Below, piece by piece: positions 38,342-46,631 of a stretch of 64,000 nucleotides of DNA. The translations under genes and the position numbers were made by a program. How positions within the stretch are numbered: position 1 is the stretch's first letter; each line of letters starts with the position of its first letter. The stretch is from a virus, in the IMG/VR virus record IMGVR_UViG_3300047553_000365, positions 62,001 to 126,000 of that record; one strand, given 5' to 3'. The notes beneath the pieces were generated by a model. It was not told the origin of the DNA and did no database searches. It saw nothing but the letters and a program-made list of their open reading frames with translations.

Positions 38342-40249
38342 TGCTTGTGCATAAGGACTAGCCCTATAGCCGTCTCTATTATTACCTACTGGAATTCTAT
38401 TAGTTGAAGAGGATTGATTTTGAACAGGCAATACTATAGGTGGGCCACCGCTAGAATTGTTTCCACTAATTCTCTTCAATTCCTTTAAGGATAATGTGCT
38501 TATAGTTACTAGGCTTGCCAGTAGCTCGACATTTTTAGATGATAGCTCTTCAAGAGTATTGATAGGTTTAGATTCTTTTGATATTGCACCAAAGTTTATT
38601 TTGCTCGCTTCCTCTGCTTTCTTAGCTTTTGCAGCGTTGGTCGAATTTGGCGATGATTTACCTTCACCGAAAAATGAATTCCATGACCAGTCTTGATTAA
38701 GCATACTTAAAATACCTGATCCTTTTTTAGCACCATTACTTATTCCAGCCTTTAAACTTTTTATAGTTTCTTTAGCGGAATCTACTAGTGTATCTACAAG
38801 TCCCTTATGTTCATCTTTTACATCATTCTGTGCATTTTTCAAATATTCGTATGCTTTGTTTCCTCCCAAGACTTTATCTACAGAACTATAGACCCAATCA
38901 GATGCATTATTAATTACCTTTGTAGTTTTCTCTGAAAGATAACCCCAAAAACCCTTTTTAACTCCATCATCAGATTTTAGAGGTTCTGCGGTCTTTTCCT
39001 CTCCACCAAAGAATGAAGTTAGTAAGGAGAATCCTTCCATAGCACCGGGAGCTAAAAATCTACTCATTCCATTTGCTACAGCCATAAGACCCTCTTTCTT
39101 TCTTCCACTCTTAAAGAATTTATTAGCATCTACCATTAACTTAACCCCACTCAATAATGGGATTTTGTCGGCATTATCCCACAACCAATCACCTATAGAT
39201 TTAGCCCATCCCTTAATAGTTTCCCATCCATGTTTTTCAAATGAAACATCTTTTGGTTTTTCTTTAGGACTTAAGAATCCAACTAAGGTTGCAAACCCTG
39301 TGAATATTTGATCGACTCCTATAAATCCAAGAAATGCTCGTCCTAAGTCGATAAGACCACCTTTGGTATCGCCAATGGCAAACTTGTATTGTGCATCAGT
39401 AAATCTTTTGATCCCTCCAAGAATTGGAAGATACTCTGCTTTAGACCAAATAAAATCACCTATATTGGATGCCCATCCTTTAATGGTCCCCCACGCATTC
39501 GCATTGCTTAATGATCCACCTTCGTCAAACATTCCCTTTTGTTCAGCATATGCAATTAATATATCTGCACCAATAGATAGTATAGGGCCAACGCCCGGAA
39601 TTAGATTTAAAAAGGCTGATATTAATTCTGCCACGCCTTTAGCTATATCCCCCTGCATAAATGCCGTGGCAGCATAGGCAAACCCAACAATAGCACCTAC
39701 GATTGGGAGTCTTTTCAACACATGTTTTGTAAATCTTTTTAAGAATAATTTGCTTACTAGTTTCAACCCTCCCCAAATACCTACTTTACCAATAGTCTTT
39801 ACCCATCCACCAGCGTTTCCAAACACCCCAAACAACGAGGCTATGATGCCACCAATACTGGCAGCGACTAGAGCTAATCCCCCAACAACCATTTTGATAA
39901 TAGACATAAGAGGACTTCCCTCTTTCTTCTCTTTAGCAAAACTGTATTTTTGTCTATCCTTATTGATTTTCTCAACTAAGGTTCTTTCTTTACTATCCCT
40001 CTCTTGTGTCTTCTTGTAATCAAAAAAGACCTTAGCAAATATCGAAAATGTTTCAACGGCTCTTTTCCTTTCCTTTGGGGAAAGCCTAGATGGTTGAACC
40101 TTCTGTCCCCTGTCTAAAGTGGACTTTTCGGACTTGATAACATTCTTATCTACTATCAATTCCCCCGAATCAGGAACACCCCTTTCTGATGAAAGCCGCT
40201 CTAGCAGCCCCATCATCTTTGATAGAAGGTCAAATGTCTGTTCGTTCAC
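38339..40249 (-). CDS. Tape-measure-like protein (gp29-like)
   Basis: The 636-residue protein is rich in helices, has several hydrophobic segments (about residues 112-140, 150-170 and 180-240) and regular Gly/Trp-containing repeats such as WGTIKGWASNIGDFIWSKAE and WETIKGWAKSIGDWLWDNAD. Length (T4 gp29 has 590 residues) would fit a contractile tail of T4 size. Its position between possible hub-assembly proteins and gp48/54-like matches T4. It starts with GTG, exactly 5 nt after a late TAAATA box. It also has a Ser/Gly-rich C-terminus. Confidence 0.8.
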   Translation of the reverse strand: MNEQTFDLLSKMMGLLERLSSERGVPDSGELIVDKNVIKSEKSTLDRGQKVQPSRLSPKERKRAVETFSIFAKVFFDYKKTQERDSKERTLVEKINKDRQKYSFAKEKKEGSPLMSIIKMVVGGLALVAASIGGIIASLFGVFGNAGGWVKTIGKVGIWGGLKLVSKLFLKRFTKHVLKRLPIVGAIVGFAYAATAFMQGDIAKGVAELISAFLNLIPGVGPILSIGADILIAYAEQKGMFDEGGSLSNANAWGTIKGWASNIGDFIWSKAEYLPILGGIKRFTDAQYKFAIGDTKGGLIDLGRAFLGFIGVDQIFTGFATLVGFLSPKEKPKDVSFEKHGWETIKGWAKSIGDWLWDNADKIPLLSGVKLMVDANKFFKSGRKKEGLMAVANGMSRFLAPGAMEGFSLLTSFFGGEEKTAEPLKSDDGVKKGFWGYLSEKTTKVINNASDWVYSSVDKVLGGNKAYEYLKNAQNDVKDEHKGLVDTLVDSAKETIKSLKAGISNGAKKGSGILSMLNQDWSWNSFFGEGKSSPNSTNAAKAKKAEEASKINFGAISKESKPINTLEELSSKNVELLASLVTISTLSLKELKRISGNNSSGGPPIVLPVQNQSSSTNRIPVGNNRDGYRASPYAQA

Positions 40250-40254
40250 ATATA

Positions 40255-40260
40255 TATTTA
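40255..40260 (-). promoter_or_regulatory. Late promoter (tape measure)
   Basis: TAAATA 5 nt before the GTG at 40249. It overlaps the stop codon of the gene ending at 40258. Confidence 0.7.
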
Positions 40261-40989
40261 ATCGTTGGTATCAAAGAAGGACACATCAATATCCACGGAA
40301 TTTCCACTATCATCCGTTAATAGGGTATTTTCAGCACTTTTAATCTTCTGAATAAAGGCTATGGCCTTTCTATTAACCTCTAATGGTAGGTTTTCAACCA
40401 CCTTATATCTGTCCTTGACGGGAATCTTATCGAATTCCAGTTCTTCATTACCAATGACTAATTTTGATATATATTTAACAATCTCAAAAGTATAGATTTG
40501 TCCAATTGACTTACTCACATTATTTTCCTCAACTTTAGTATTATCAATGGAGTATTTCAAAATCTTATTTTCTTCACTTATCTTGGGTGTCTCTAAATGA
40601 AGGATAACTTCTCCCTTAACTACCTCTGTTTTTGGAGGATTGAATTTAGAGACATTATTTAACAGAGATGATATTTTTACCACACCATCTGTTATTACAA
40701 CATCATCACTAATTGATTCCTGTCTCAACTTTAAAATGATAGGCAATTTATCTGTAACTAACAAATCTTGATTATCAGTATTTTCCAACACTACATCATT
40801 CAAAATCTTTTGAAATTTTAATACTCCAATAAACCCATCTCCAATAGTGCTGATGATGTCCTTCTGTTGTTTGAAAGTTAGGTTCTGGCAGCTAATCTCC
40901 TTATTTAGAGAGGCAACAAAAACCTTAGTATTCTTCTTATCACCAAGCTCTTGAATCTTATCCAAGAAATCTTTAATATTGTTTTCCAT
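40258..40989 (-). CDS. Possible baseplate hub assembly protein (gp51/gp26-like)
   Basis: The 243-residue protein starts with a helical FLDKIQELGDKKN, then VASLNKEISCQNLTFKQQKD, the type of N-terminus found in T4 hub assembly factors. Position before the tape measure and size (T4 gp26 and gp51 have 208 and 249 residues) fit. Assembly factors are not in the final virion in T4. The exact equivalent is uncertain. It starts 5 nt after a late box. Confidence 0.65.
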   Translation of the reverse strand: MENNIKDFLDKIQELGDKKNTKVFVASLNKEISCQNLTFKQQKDIISTIGDGFIGVLKFQKILNDVVLENTDNQDLLVTDKLPIILKLRQESISDDVVITDGVVKISSLLNNVSKFNPPKTEVVKGEVILHLETPKISEENKILKYSIDNTKVEENNVSKSIGQIYTFEIVKYISKLVIGNEELEFDKIPVKDRYKVVENLPLEVNRKAIAFIQKIKSAENTLLTDDSGNSVDIDVSFFDTND

Positions 40990-40994
40990 GATTG

Positions 40995-41000
40995 TATTTA
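40995..41000 (-). promoter_or_regulatory. Late promoter (gp51/26-like gene)
   Basis: TCTAAATA, then 5 nt, then the ATG at 40989. Confidence 0.7.
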
Positions 41001-41010
41001 GAATGGCGGG

Positions 41011-41736
41011 TTATAATTTCAAGTGGTTATTTTTGGTTTCAATTTCGGAAGTAAGCTTCTTTGTGTAATAGTCAATATCCTGTAATGTGCTGTTCATCAA
41101 CACGTTACCATCTATCTTCTCTGATAAGTGATATATAACATCTCTGAAATAGTCCTCTCCATATGAGGAAAATAGCCTTCTAAGAAAGACCACCGAATCT
41201 ACTGTTAAGAAATTTAATTTAATATCTGCAAATAAAAGATCATCAAAGGATAATATCTTATCCTTATATTCAGAAATATGTTTAATTATAACATTATATA
41301 ATTTTGGAGGAAGACTGTCAAGTATAATTTGTTTATCCTCTTCCTTAAGTTTATCTATATTGATAACAGTATTATGAATACTTATAGTTCGAATAATATC
41401 ATAAATAGGTATGACATCAGAGATCTTAAATTTTTTTGGTATGCTTAATTCTACCTTGTAAGGATCGAATGATACAAACATCGGTTCATTAATATCAGTT
41501 GTCTTCAACTGATCCATTATATAAGATACATTCATCTTAATGTCCTTACCATCTCTATTAAAATTCATAGTTGGAGAAACATCGATATTCCAACAATTCA
41601 ATATGTTCATGAATTTGTCATATGTAGTGTCTCCTCCAAAACTATTAATATACTCTAGAAAAAAACTATCGTTTCCTTTAACGAGTTGTTCTGTAATTGT
41701 TTGAAGATCCTTAAATGTTATTTTATTTTTAGTCAT
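41011..41736 (-). CDS. Possible hub assembly or tail chaperone protein
   Basis: The 241-residue protein is helical, with a ILDSLPPKLYNVIIKHISEY segment reminiscent of the T4 gp26-type family and an N-terminal TFKDLQTITEQLV. It is between the tube-like gene, whose stop it touches, and the gp51/26-like gene. A role in tail assembly is inferred from the position and pattern only. Confidence 0.6.
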   Translation of the reverse strand: MTKNKITFKDLQTITEQLVKGNDSFFLEYINSFGGDTTYDKFMNILNCWNIDVSPTMNFNRDGKDIKMNVSYIMDQLKTTDINEPMFVSFDPYKVELSIPKKFKISDVIPIYDIIRTISIHNTVINIDKLKEEDKQIILDSLPPKLYNVIIKHISEYKDKILSFDDLLFADIKLNFLTVDSVVFLRRLFSSYGEDYFRDVIYHLSEKIDGNVLMNSTLQDIDYYTKKLTSEIETKNNHLKL

Positions 41737-42368
41737 TACACTAAGAAGTTAGGTAAACTATAATCCATCTGCTCGTAATTTTCACATGCAAATGTTACAG
41801 ACTTCACTCTGAAATCTGTGGAATCATAGTTCATGGTATATCCCTCAACTGCTGTGGGAAATACTTTGTTAAACTTAAATCCTTTTAAGAATATTCCTTG
41901 GTTACTATAACACTTAACATTTATAGTAGCTTTGAGATTTGGTCCTGATTCAATGAGTCCTTTAATACCTATAGCAATGGCCCAAGGTCTAAAGAAGTTG
42001 TGTTCAATATCCACAGTGGTTTCTAAAAAATTAATAGAAAATGATCTGTCTAAAAAGTTACTTCTAGATGTAAGACCATATCCCGGTAGAAAGCCCCCCA
42101 TGGCTCCTCCTGTTTCTGTAGCCGCAAAGGATGAGGTTTCTTGGGGTAATGCTACCTCCTGTGCCACTAGCAGGTTCTTACTTCCTGTCATGTTTCTAGG
42201 AGTGGCAAGGTCTGATGCTCTCCACTTCTCTCCAGCATTGGCTAAAACATTATTAATAGAATCTGCTTCCACTCCATCAATAGTAACTGCCCAAAGGACA
42301 GGAAGGTTCATGAAGAACCTTGGATCATACGAGAAAGCGTATAGAAATTCTTTGATGTTGAGTATCAT
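41736..42368 (-). CDS. Tail-tube-fold protein
   Basis: The 210-residue protein ends with the usual tube-fold pattern: IFLKGFKFNKVFPTAVEGYT, then YDSTDFRVKSVTFACENYEQ. Its N-terminus has a Gly/Ala-rich loop (AATETGGAMGGFLPGYG). It is one of four tube-fold proteins in the tail region and may form the base or the end of the tube. It starts exactly 5 nt after a late box and just beyond a terminator hairpin. Confidence 0.72.
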   Translation of the reverse strand: MILNIKEFLYAFSYDPRFFMNLPVLWAVTIDGVEADSINNVLANAGEKWRASDLATPRNMTGSKNLLVAQEVALPQETSSFAATETGGAMGGFLPGYGLTSRSNFLDRSFSINFLETTVDIEHNFFRPWAIAIGIKGLIESGPNLKATINVKCYSNQGIFLKGFKFNKVFPTAVEGYTMNYDSTDFRVKSVTFACENYEQMDYSLPNFLV

Positions 42369-42373
42369 AAAAT

Positions 42374-42379
42374 TATTTA
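42374..42379 (-). promoter_or_regulatory. Late promoter (tube-fold protein)
   Basis: GGTAAATA, 5 nt, ATG at 42368. Confidence 0.7.
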
Positions 42380-42391
42380 CCGTAGTAAACG

Positions 42392-42423
42392 AAAAATCCT
42401 AGCTTTTTAGGGCTAGGATTTCG
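42392..42423 (-). terminator. Intrinsic terminator after the tail tube gene
   Basis: A perfect 10-bp stem, AAATCCTAGC with GCTAGGATTT, surrounds an 8-nt A-rich loop. On the minus strand the stem runs into a TTTTTC tract, as expected for intrinsic termination of the tube transcript. The next late promoter lies 13 nt further. Confidence 0.78.
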
Positions 42424-42441
42424 AAAATATGTTATATCATA

Positions 42442-43008
42442 TTAGCTTGAGAAGTTCTCATACCAGTGGTAGGAGAAGGTGCAAGGAATGGATAGAACCT
42501 CACCTGTACCATCTGCGATCTGATATGCTACTTCTCCAATGTCTCTAATTGAAACACCTACTAGTTTGATTTGTTCGATAACATCTAAACCTTGACCACC
42601 TTCATTATTTTGTCCGCAAGGAACTGATAACACATCTAGAATGATGTAGTGTTGTGGTCCGGGCATACACATTTGACCAGTAGTTGTGTCGTTGTCGAAT
42701 GCTGCTCTGGATGCTTTTTCAAGTTTCTTACGAAGATGTAAATCTTGTGTGTGATAGAACTCAATAGAGTATGCTTCAGAACCGGGATAAGTTGACTTAC
42801 CATTAAGGTTGAATTGTTGACCAGAATAGTTAACAATCTTATTCTCGATATTTCTACCGGGAATGGATGCTGTTTTCGCAAACACCAGTTCATCTTCACC
42901 ATTCAATGAAAGACCCGGAAGTTCGATTTGTTTAACTCTCATGAAGAAGTCCCTTTGGAACTGTCTCTGAGATGCTAAGTTGAAGAATGTATTAATTGTA
43001 GCGGGCAT
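42442..43008 (-). CDS. Tail tube protein (gp19-like)
   Basis: The 188-residue protein has the size and plan of a T4 gp19-type tube subunit. It has ELVFAKTASIPGRNIENKIV as the first loop, YPGSEAYSIEFYHTQDLHLR in the centre and LSIPCTFSYHWYENF at the end. It directly follows the sheath gene, as gp19 follows gp18 in T4, so this is the best candidate for the main tube protein. It has its own late box 5 nt before the ATG and a terminator behind it, consistent with strong separate expression. Confidence 0.85.
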   Translation of the reverse strand: MPATINTFFNLASQRQFQRDFFMRVKQIELPGLSLNGEDELVFAKTASIPGRNIENKIVNYSGQQFNLNGKSTYPGSEAYSIEFYHTQDLHLRKKLEKASRAAFDNDTTTGQMCMPGPQHYIILDVLSVPCGQNNEGGQGLDVIEQIKLVGVSIRDIGEVAYQIADGTGEVLSIPCTFSYHWYENFSS

Positions 43009-43013
43009 ATTAT

Positions 43014-43019
43014 TATTTA
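43014..43019 (-). promoter_or_regulatory. Late promoter (tail tube)
   Basis: GATAAATA, 5 nt, ATG at 43008. It lies just past the sheath stop. Confidence 0.72.
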
Positions 43020-43033
43020 TCTATAATGTTAAA

Positions 43034-45337
43034 TTATCCTCCAATTAACTCTTGGAAATTAGCATCTGTTCTAGTTGCAATGAAGGTTACGAGGATATAC
43101 TCAGCAGTTCTCACTGGCTTGATGTAGATATCTGCTCTCATTTCATTGTTATCGATAACTTCTCCTGTGTTGTTTCTTTCGTCACAGACAATCACATAGT
43201 CGTAGATACCACCATTGTTCTTCGCATATTCAAAGAGTGGTGTCAGAGTGTTTACGAATCTTGTTCTTGTAAACTCAGTGTTAGGTTCGAAGACAAAGAA
43301 CTTAGATGCTTTCTTAGTTGGTCTTTCCAATGCTAGGAATGCTCTACGAACATTGATTCTGTCGAATGCACTTGGTTTTCTACTCATGGTCTTTTGACCG
43401 AAGATTGCCATACCTTGTGATGGAGAGAAGAGAACAGGGTTTAGATTGCTCTTATACAGTTCGTCTCTTTGCTTTTGGTTAGGAGTGATTGCAATGTTGA
43501 TTACATTACCACTCACCAATCCTCTTGTGTAACCTGCTGGTGCAGACCAAGGGAATTCAGCGGCATCTGTTCTAGCATATGCAGCAGCAGCCACAGGGGA
43601 GAATGGAACCCAGATTCTGTCTCCTAAGAAGTCATCATAAACTTGCGCCCAGTTTGCATAAACTGCTGCATAGGATGTATTCTCAAGTTCGAATTGGTGT
43701 CTCATTGCCCAATACACATCTGTTTGGAAGTTCTTAGTGCGATCCGATAGAATCTTACTATCCTTACCAGTCACCATAATGTGTCTGATTGGGTCTGCAA
43801 TAAAGATACAGTCACCACGACCACCAGTGTTGGATGGAAGGTTACAGAAGTTTTCAAACTTGTTGAAGATTGTGCTGTAGTTAGCTCTCACAGTTTCACC
43901 AGAAGCACCAAGATCATTTGATGTTCTCAGAGATGCCATTGCACCGCTGATTGCTGCATTATACAGAGTGTCATCGTAGTAGGTTGTTCCTGCTGCTTGA
44001 GTGATGGTGTAGATGGTTCCAAGACCAGCTTCCACCACAACGTCAATGTCGTAGATTTCATCGTTCTTAACCAATTCAAGAACTCTATCAATCTTATCGG
44101 GAATCGAACCAAGATCCTTAGAACTGATTTGACCAGATGAGTAAGCACCTACTGGATATAGATTATCAGCCAATCCTAGAGTGCTGTAGAGTGTTCCATA
44201 ACCACCACTATCGATACCTGTTGCATCTAGGGATGCGGCAGATAGAGTAGTTGTAAGAACTCTAACTTTTCTGGTAGGTAGTCCATCAACACCAACCGCA
44301 GTAGTTGAATACTTGTTGGAGATGTATGGGTTTACCAGAACTTCAATGTTGTTGTTTTCGGAGTCTCTGCTTTCTAAGAAGAACGAGACAGGAGAACCAC
44401 CGCTTTGATTTGGAATGGTTCTGAAGGTATCAATAGATCCAACAACACCACTATCCAGAATGTAATCCAGTTTGTAGGATTCTGTAGCATACAGACTCTT
44501 ACGAAGTTTGAACACCCCGATGTTAAGAAGATCATCATCTTCTCTACCGTCAATGTTGTAGTTGGTTAGGTTCTCCATGATTTCGGAGATGCTTCCAGAA
44601 GTTCCACTTCCAGTTGCGGTTAAGCTGAACTGTAGAGTTCCCAGAGGAATGTCAGTAAAGCTTGAAGTAAATGTGGCAGACACGCTTACCGACTTGGCTC
44701 CAATGATCGCATCATAGTCAGATGATGGATTGATGTTGGAGTTGTCAGCAATGGCAACATAATAGCCTTCAAATTGGCTATTGATAGTTGTTTGAGCCTT
44801 GTTAAGAATGATAAGACCAGCTTTACCCAATTCAGAGAATGCGGAAAGTTGGCTTCTGTTACAACCCGATTGACTCCATGTGAATAGAGAACCTTCTTTA
44901 ATTTGAAGGTATTGTGTTTCGCTAAGAGTTACTTGAACAGGCGCACCAAGAACAATAGTAGAATCCGCAGTAGTAAGGTCTACCTTAACAGCGGAAAGAG
45001 CGGTATCATAAGCTTTTGCTGGATACACAAGAGCGGAGTATTCTGATCCGAATCCTACACCTGAACCACTACCATAAGGAAGTCTTGCAGTATAGATATG
45101 AGCATTGGAATTTAACAATTCCTTAACACCATGATAAAAGTATCTTTCAGCACTATTGGTAGGTGTGCCGTAGATTTGGTCCAACTCTGCTTTGGAAGAA
45201 ATTTTAATAATCTCATCGGTATAGCCTTGTGGCGCATATCCTGCGATGAATACATTTGTTCCTACATTTGGTTGGGCGATAAGAGACACATCCTTTTCGA
45301 AAATCTCGACACCCGGAGATAAAATTGATCTTTGCAT
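43034..45337 (-). CDS. Tail sheath protein (gp18-like)
   Basis: The 767-residue protein begins LSPGVEIFEKDVSLIAQPNV and has FIAGYAPQGYTDEI and YFYHGVKELL, the conserved N-terminal strand and fold of T4-type sheath proteins. The C-terminal half carries the polymerisation domain, including ILSDRTKNFQTDVYWAMRHQ, AAAYARTDAAEFPWSAPAG, FGQKTMSR and INVRRAFLALERPTKKASKF. It contracts to drive the tube through the host envelope. At 767 residues it is longer than T4 gp18 (659). It has its own late promoter. Confidence 0.95.
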   Translation of the reverse strand: MQRSILSPGVEIFEKDVSLIAQPNVGTNVFIAGYAPQGYTDEIIKISSKAELDQIYGTPTNSAERYFYHGVKELLNSNAHIYTARLPYGSGSGVGFGSEYSALVYPAKAYDTALSAVKVDLTTADSTIVLGAPVQVTLSETQYLQIKEGSLFTWSQSGCNRSQLSAFSELGKAGLIILNKAQTTINSQFEGYYVAIADNSNINPSSDYDAIIGAKSVSVSATFTSSFTDIPLGTLQFSLTATGSGTSGSISEIMENLTNYNIDGREDDDLLNIGVFKLRKSLYATESYKLDYILDSGVVGSIDTFRTIPNQSGGSPVSFFLESRDSENNNIEVLVNPYISNKYSTTAVGVDGLPTRKVRVLTTTLSAASLDATGIDSGGYGTLYSTLGLADNLYPVGAYSSGQISSKDLGSIPDKIDRVLELVKNDEIYDIDVVVEAGLGTIYTITQAAGTTYYDDTLYNAAISGAMASLRTSNDLGASGETVRANYSTIFNKFENFCNLPSNTGGRGDCIFIADPIRHIMVTGKDSKILSDRTKNFQTDVYWAMRHQFELENTSYAAVYANWAQVYDDFLGDRIWVPFSPVAAAAYARTDAAEFPWSAPAGYTRGLVSGNVINIAITPNQKQRDELYKSNLNPVLFSPSQGMAIFGQKTMSRKPSAFDRINVRRAFLALERPTKKASKFFVFEPNTEFTRTRFVNTLTPLFEYAKNNGGIYDYVIVCDERNNTGEVIDNNEMRADIYIKPVRTAEYILVTFIATRTDANFQELIGG

Positions 45338-45342
45338 ACCTT

Positions 45343-45348
45343 TATTTA
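45343..45348 (-). promoter_or_regulatory. Late promoter (tail sheath)
   Basis: GCTAAATA, 5 nt (AAGGT), ATG at 45337. Confidence 0.73.
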
Positions 45349-45376
45349 GCCTTTTTCGAACATAAATTTGGTAAAT

Positions 45377-45958
45377 TTATATTTCATTTAGTATTTCGAC
45401 ATGCATTTGGGAAAATAAGAAGGTAAATCCTGACACAAGTTCCACCCCTTCGGTCCCCTTTTGGTCATATTCTATAGGATCTAGGCTGGTTGGAAAGGCT
45501 TTCACATACTTAAAATGGATGCGTTTTTTGCCAAATTCGTCAAGTCCATAAACCGACAAATCTATCATATAATCATTAAAGTTGGCATCGTCTGGTTTAA
45601 GTCCTGCCTGATTGTAAACACCTGTTTTATGGTCATGTAGTAAGTTAAGCCAAGACCAAATAGTAAAATAATTGTTATACATAGAATCAATGACAAATTT
45701 TATGTTAACGGGGGGAGGAGTGTCCTTACTAAATGACGATATGTAAAGAGAGGAACCTGCAAATCGGGTTTCGACCCCCTTCACGGTAATTTCTGGTATA
45801 ACTGTGCCGAAAACTGAGAACTGAACACTATCAGGAATGACTGTCTTATTGTTTCGGTTATATTTTGCAGCAATTGGCTTCAAAATTGGCGGAAGGTCAA
45901 AGACAAGTATAAACTTGTCCTGACGGGCCTTATTGAGATACGACTGCTGAATGTCCAT
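45377..45958 (-). CDS. Tail-tube-fold protein upstream of the sheath
   Basis: The 193-residue protein has the tube-fold pattern: FSVFGTVIPEITVKGVETRF, IKFVIDSMYNNYFTIWSW, then HFKYVKAFPTSLDPIEYD and VSGFTFLFSQMHVEI. The place before the sheath would suit a tail terminator or completion protein, but the fold also fits a tube or baseplate ring. The function is therefore open. It has its own late promoter (5-nt spacing). Confidence 0.72.
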   Translation of the reverse strand: MDIQQSYLNKARQDKFILVFDLPPILKPIAAKYNRNNKTVIPDSVQFSVFGTVIPEITVKGVETRFAGSSLYISSFSKDTPPPVNIKFVIDSMYNNYFTIWSWLNLLHDHKTGVYNQAGLKPDDANFNDYMIDLSVYGLDEFGKKRIHFKYVKAFPTSLDPIEYDQKGTEGVELVSGFTFLFSQMHVEILNEI

Positions 45959-45963
45959 GATAG

Positions 45964-45969
45964 TATTTA
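45964..45969 (-). promoter_or_regulatory. Late promoter (tube-fold protein)
   Basis: GTTAAATA, 5 nt, ATG at 45958. Confidence 0.7.
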
Positions 45970-45986
45970 ACTAGCTATTAACTTTC

Positions 45987-46607
45987 TTATCGGATTTTCA
46001 TTAATGTTAGTTTGGACTCACCTAGGTCAATTTCCACCATGATTTTAATACCCACCGTATTTAGTCTTGAGCTTCTTCTACCAGAGTAGATTCTTAGGGT
46101 ATCCTGAAGACCATCAAAAGTCATGTAAGTATAACCTGCCGCTTTGACTTTTTCGATAAACTTTGGTAATAGTTTTCCTATACCTATTCTATTTTCCTTA
46201 TTAATAACAAAATTAGCAGTGTAGAACGTGTTTTCGGGTGTTAGGGTATTTTCGATTCCATTTTGTAACAATGTTTCTTTAAACCCTTGGTCATAAAATT
46301 GAGCATTGTTGAAGTCGCCTTCATCCAGAGAATCAAGTTCATCATCTGCTCCCAGAGAATTTCCGTATATGTAACCCACAATTCTTTCATGGTCATCAAA
46401 CAATCCAAGCCCTATATAGCCCTCCAGATTATAATCATGTAACAAATCGTATTGGGATGACACATAATAGGTAAAATTCTTTCTTTCTATCTCTGCCATG
46501 TCTCCCACATACTGTCTAATGTCCACTTCTTTCAAATCCTTAACATAGGATTCTTTTAGAATGTTGGAGTTATAAAACTCCGAAAATGATCTAATGTGGT
46601 CACTCAT
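45987..46607 (-). CDS. Possible GNAT-type acetyltransferase fold protein
   Basis: The 206-residue protein has an RSFSEFYNSNILKESYVKDL N-terminus and then a GNAT-like pattern: YIGLGLFDDHERIVGYIYG, FYTANFVINKENRIGIGKLL (the pyrophosphate-loop region) and YTYMTFDGLQDTLRIYSGRR. This would be acetyl-CoA-dependent, but the signature loop is imperfect and the target unknown. It has a late promoter with 7-nt spacing. A TTG at 46613 is not supported. Confidence 0.62.
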   Translation of the reverse strand: MSDHIRSFSEFYNSNILKESYVKDLKEVDIRQYVGDMAEIERKNFTYYVSSQYDLLHDYNLEGYIGLGLFDDHERIVGYIYGNSLGADDELDSLDEGDFNNAQFYDQGFKETLLQNGIENTLTPENTFYTANFVINKENRIGIGKLLPKFIEKVKAAGYTYMTFDGLQDTLRIYSGRRSSRLNTVGIKIMVEIDLGESKLTLMKIR

Positions 46608-46614
46608 ACTCAAT

Positions 46615-46620
46615 TATTTA
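46615..46620 (-). promoter_or_regulatory. Late promoter (GNAT-like gene)
   Basis: GGTAAATA, 7 nt, ATG at 46607. Confidence 0.65.
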
Positions 46621-46631
46621 CCAAAAATCTA

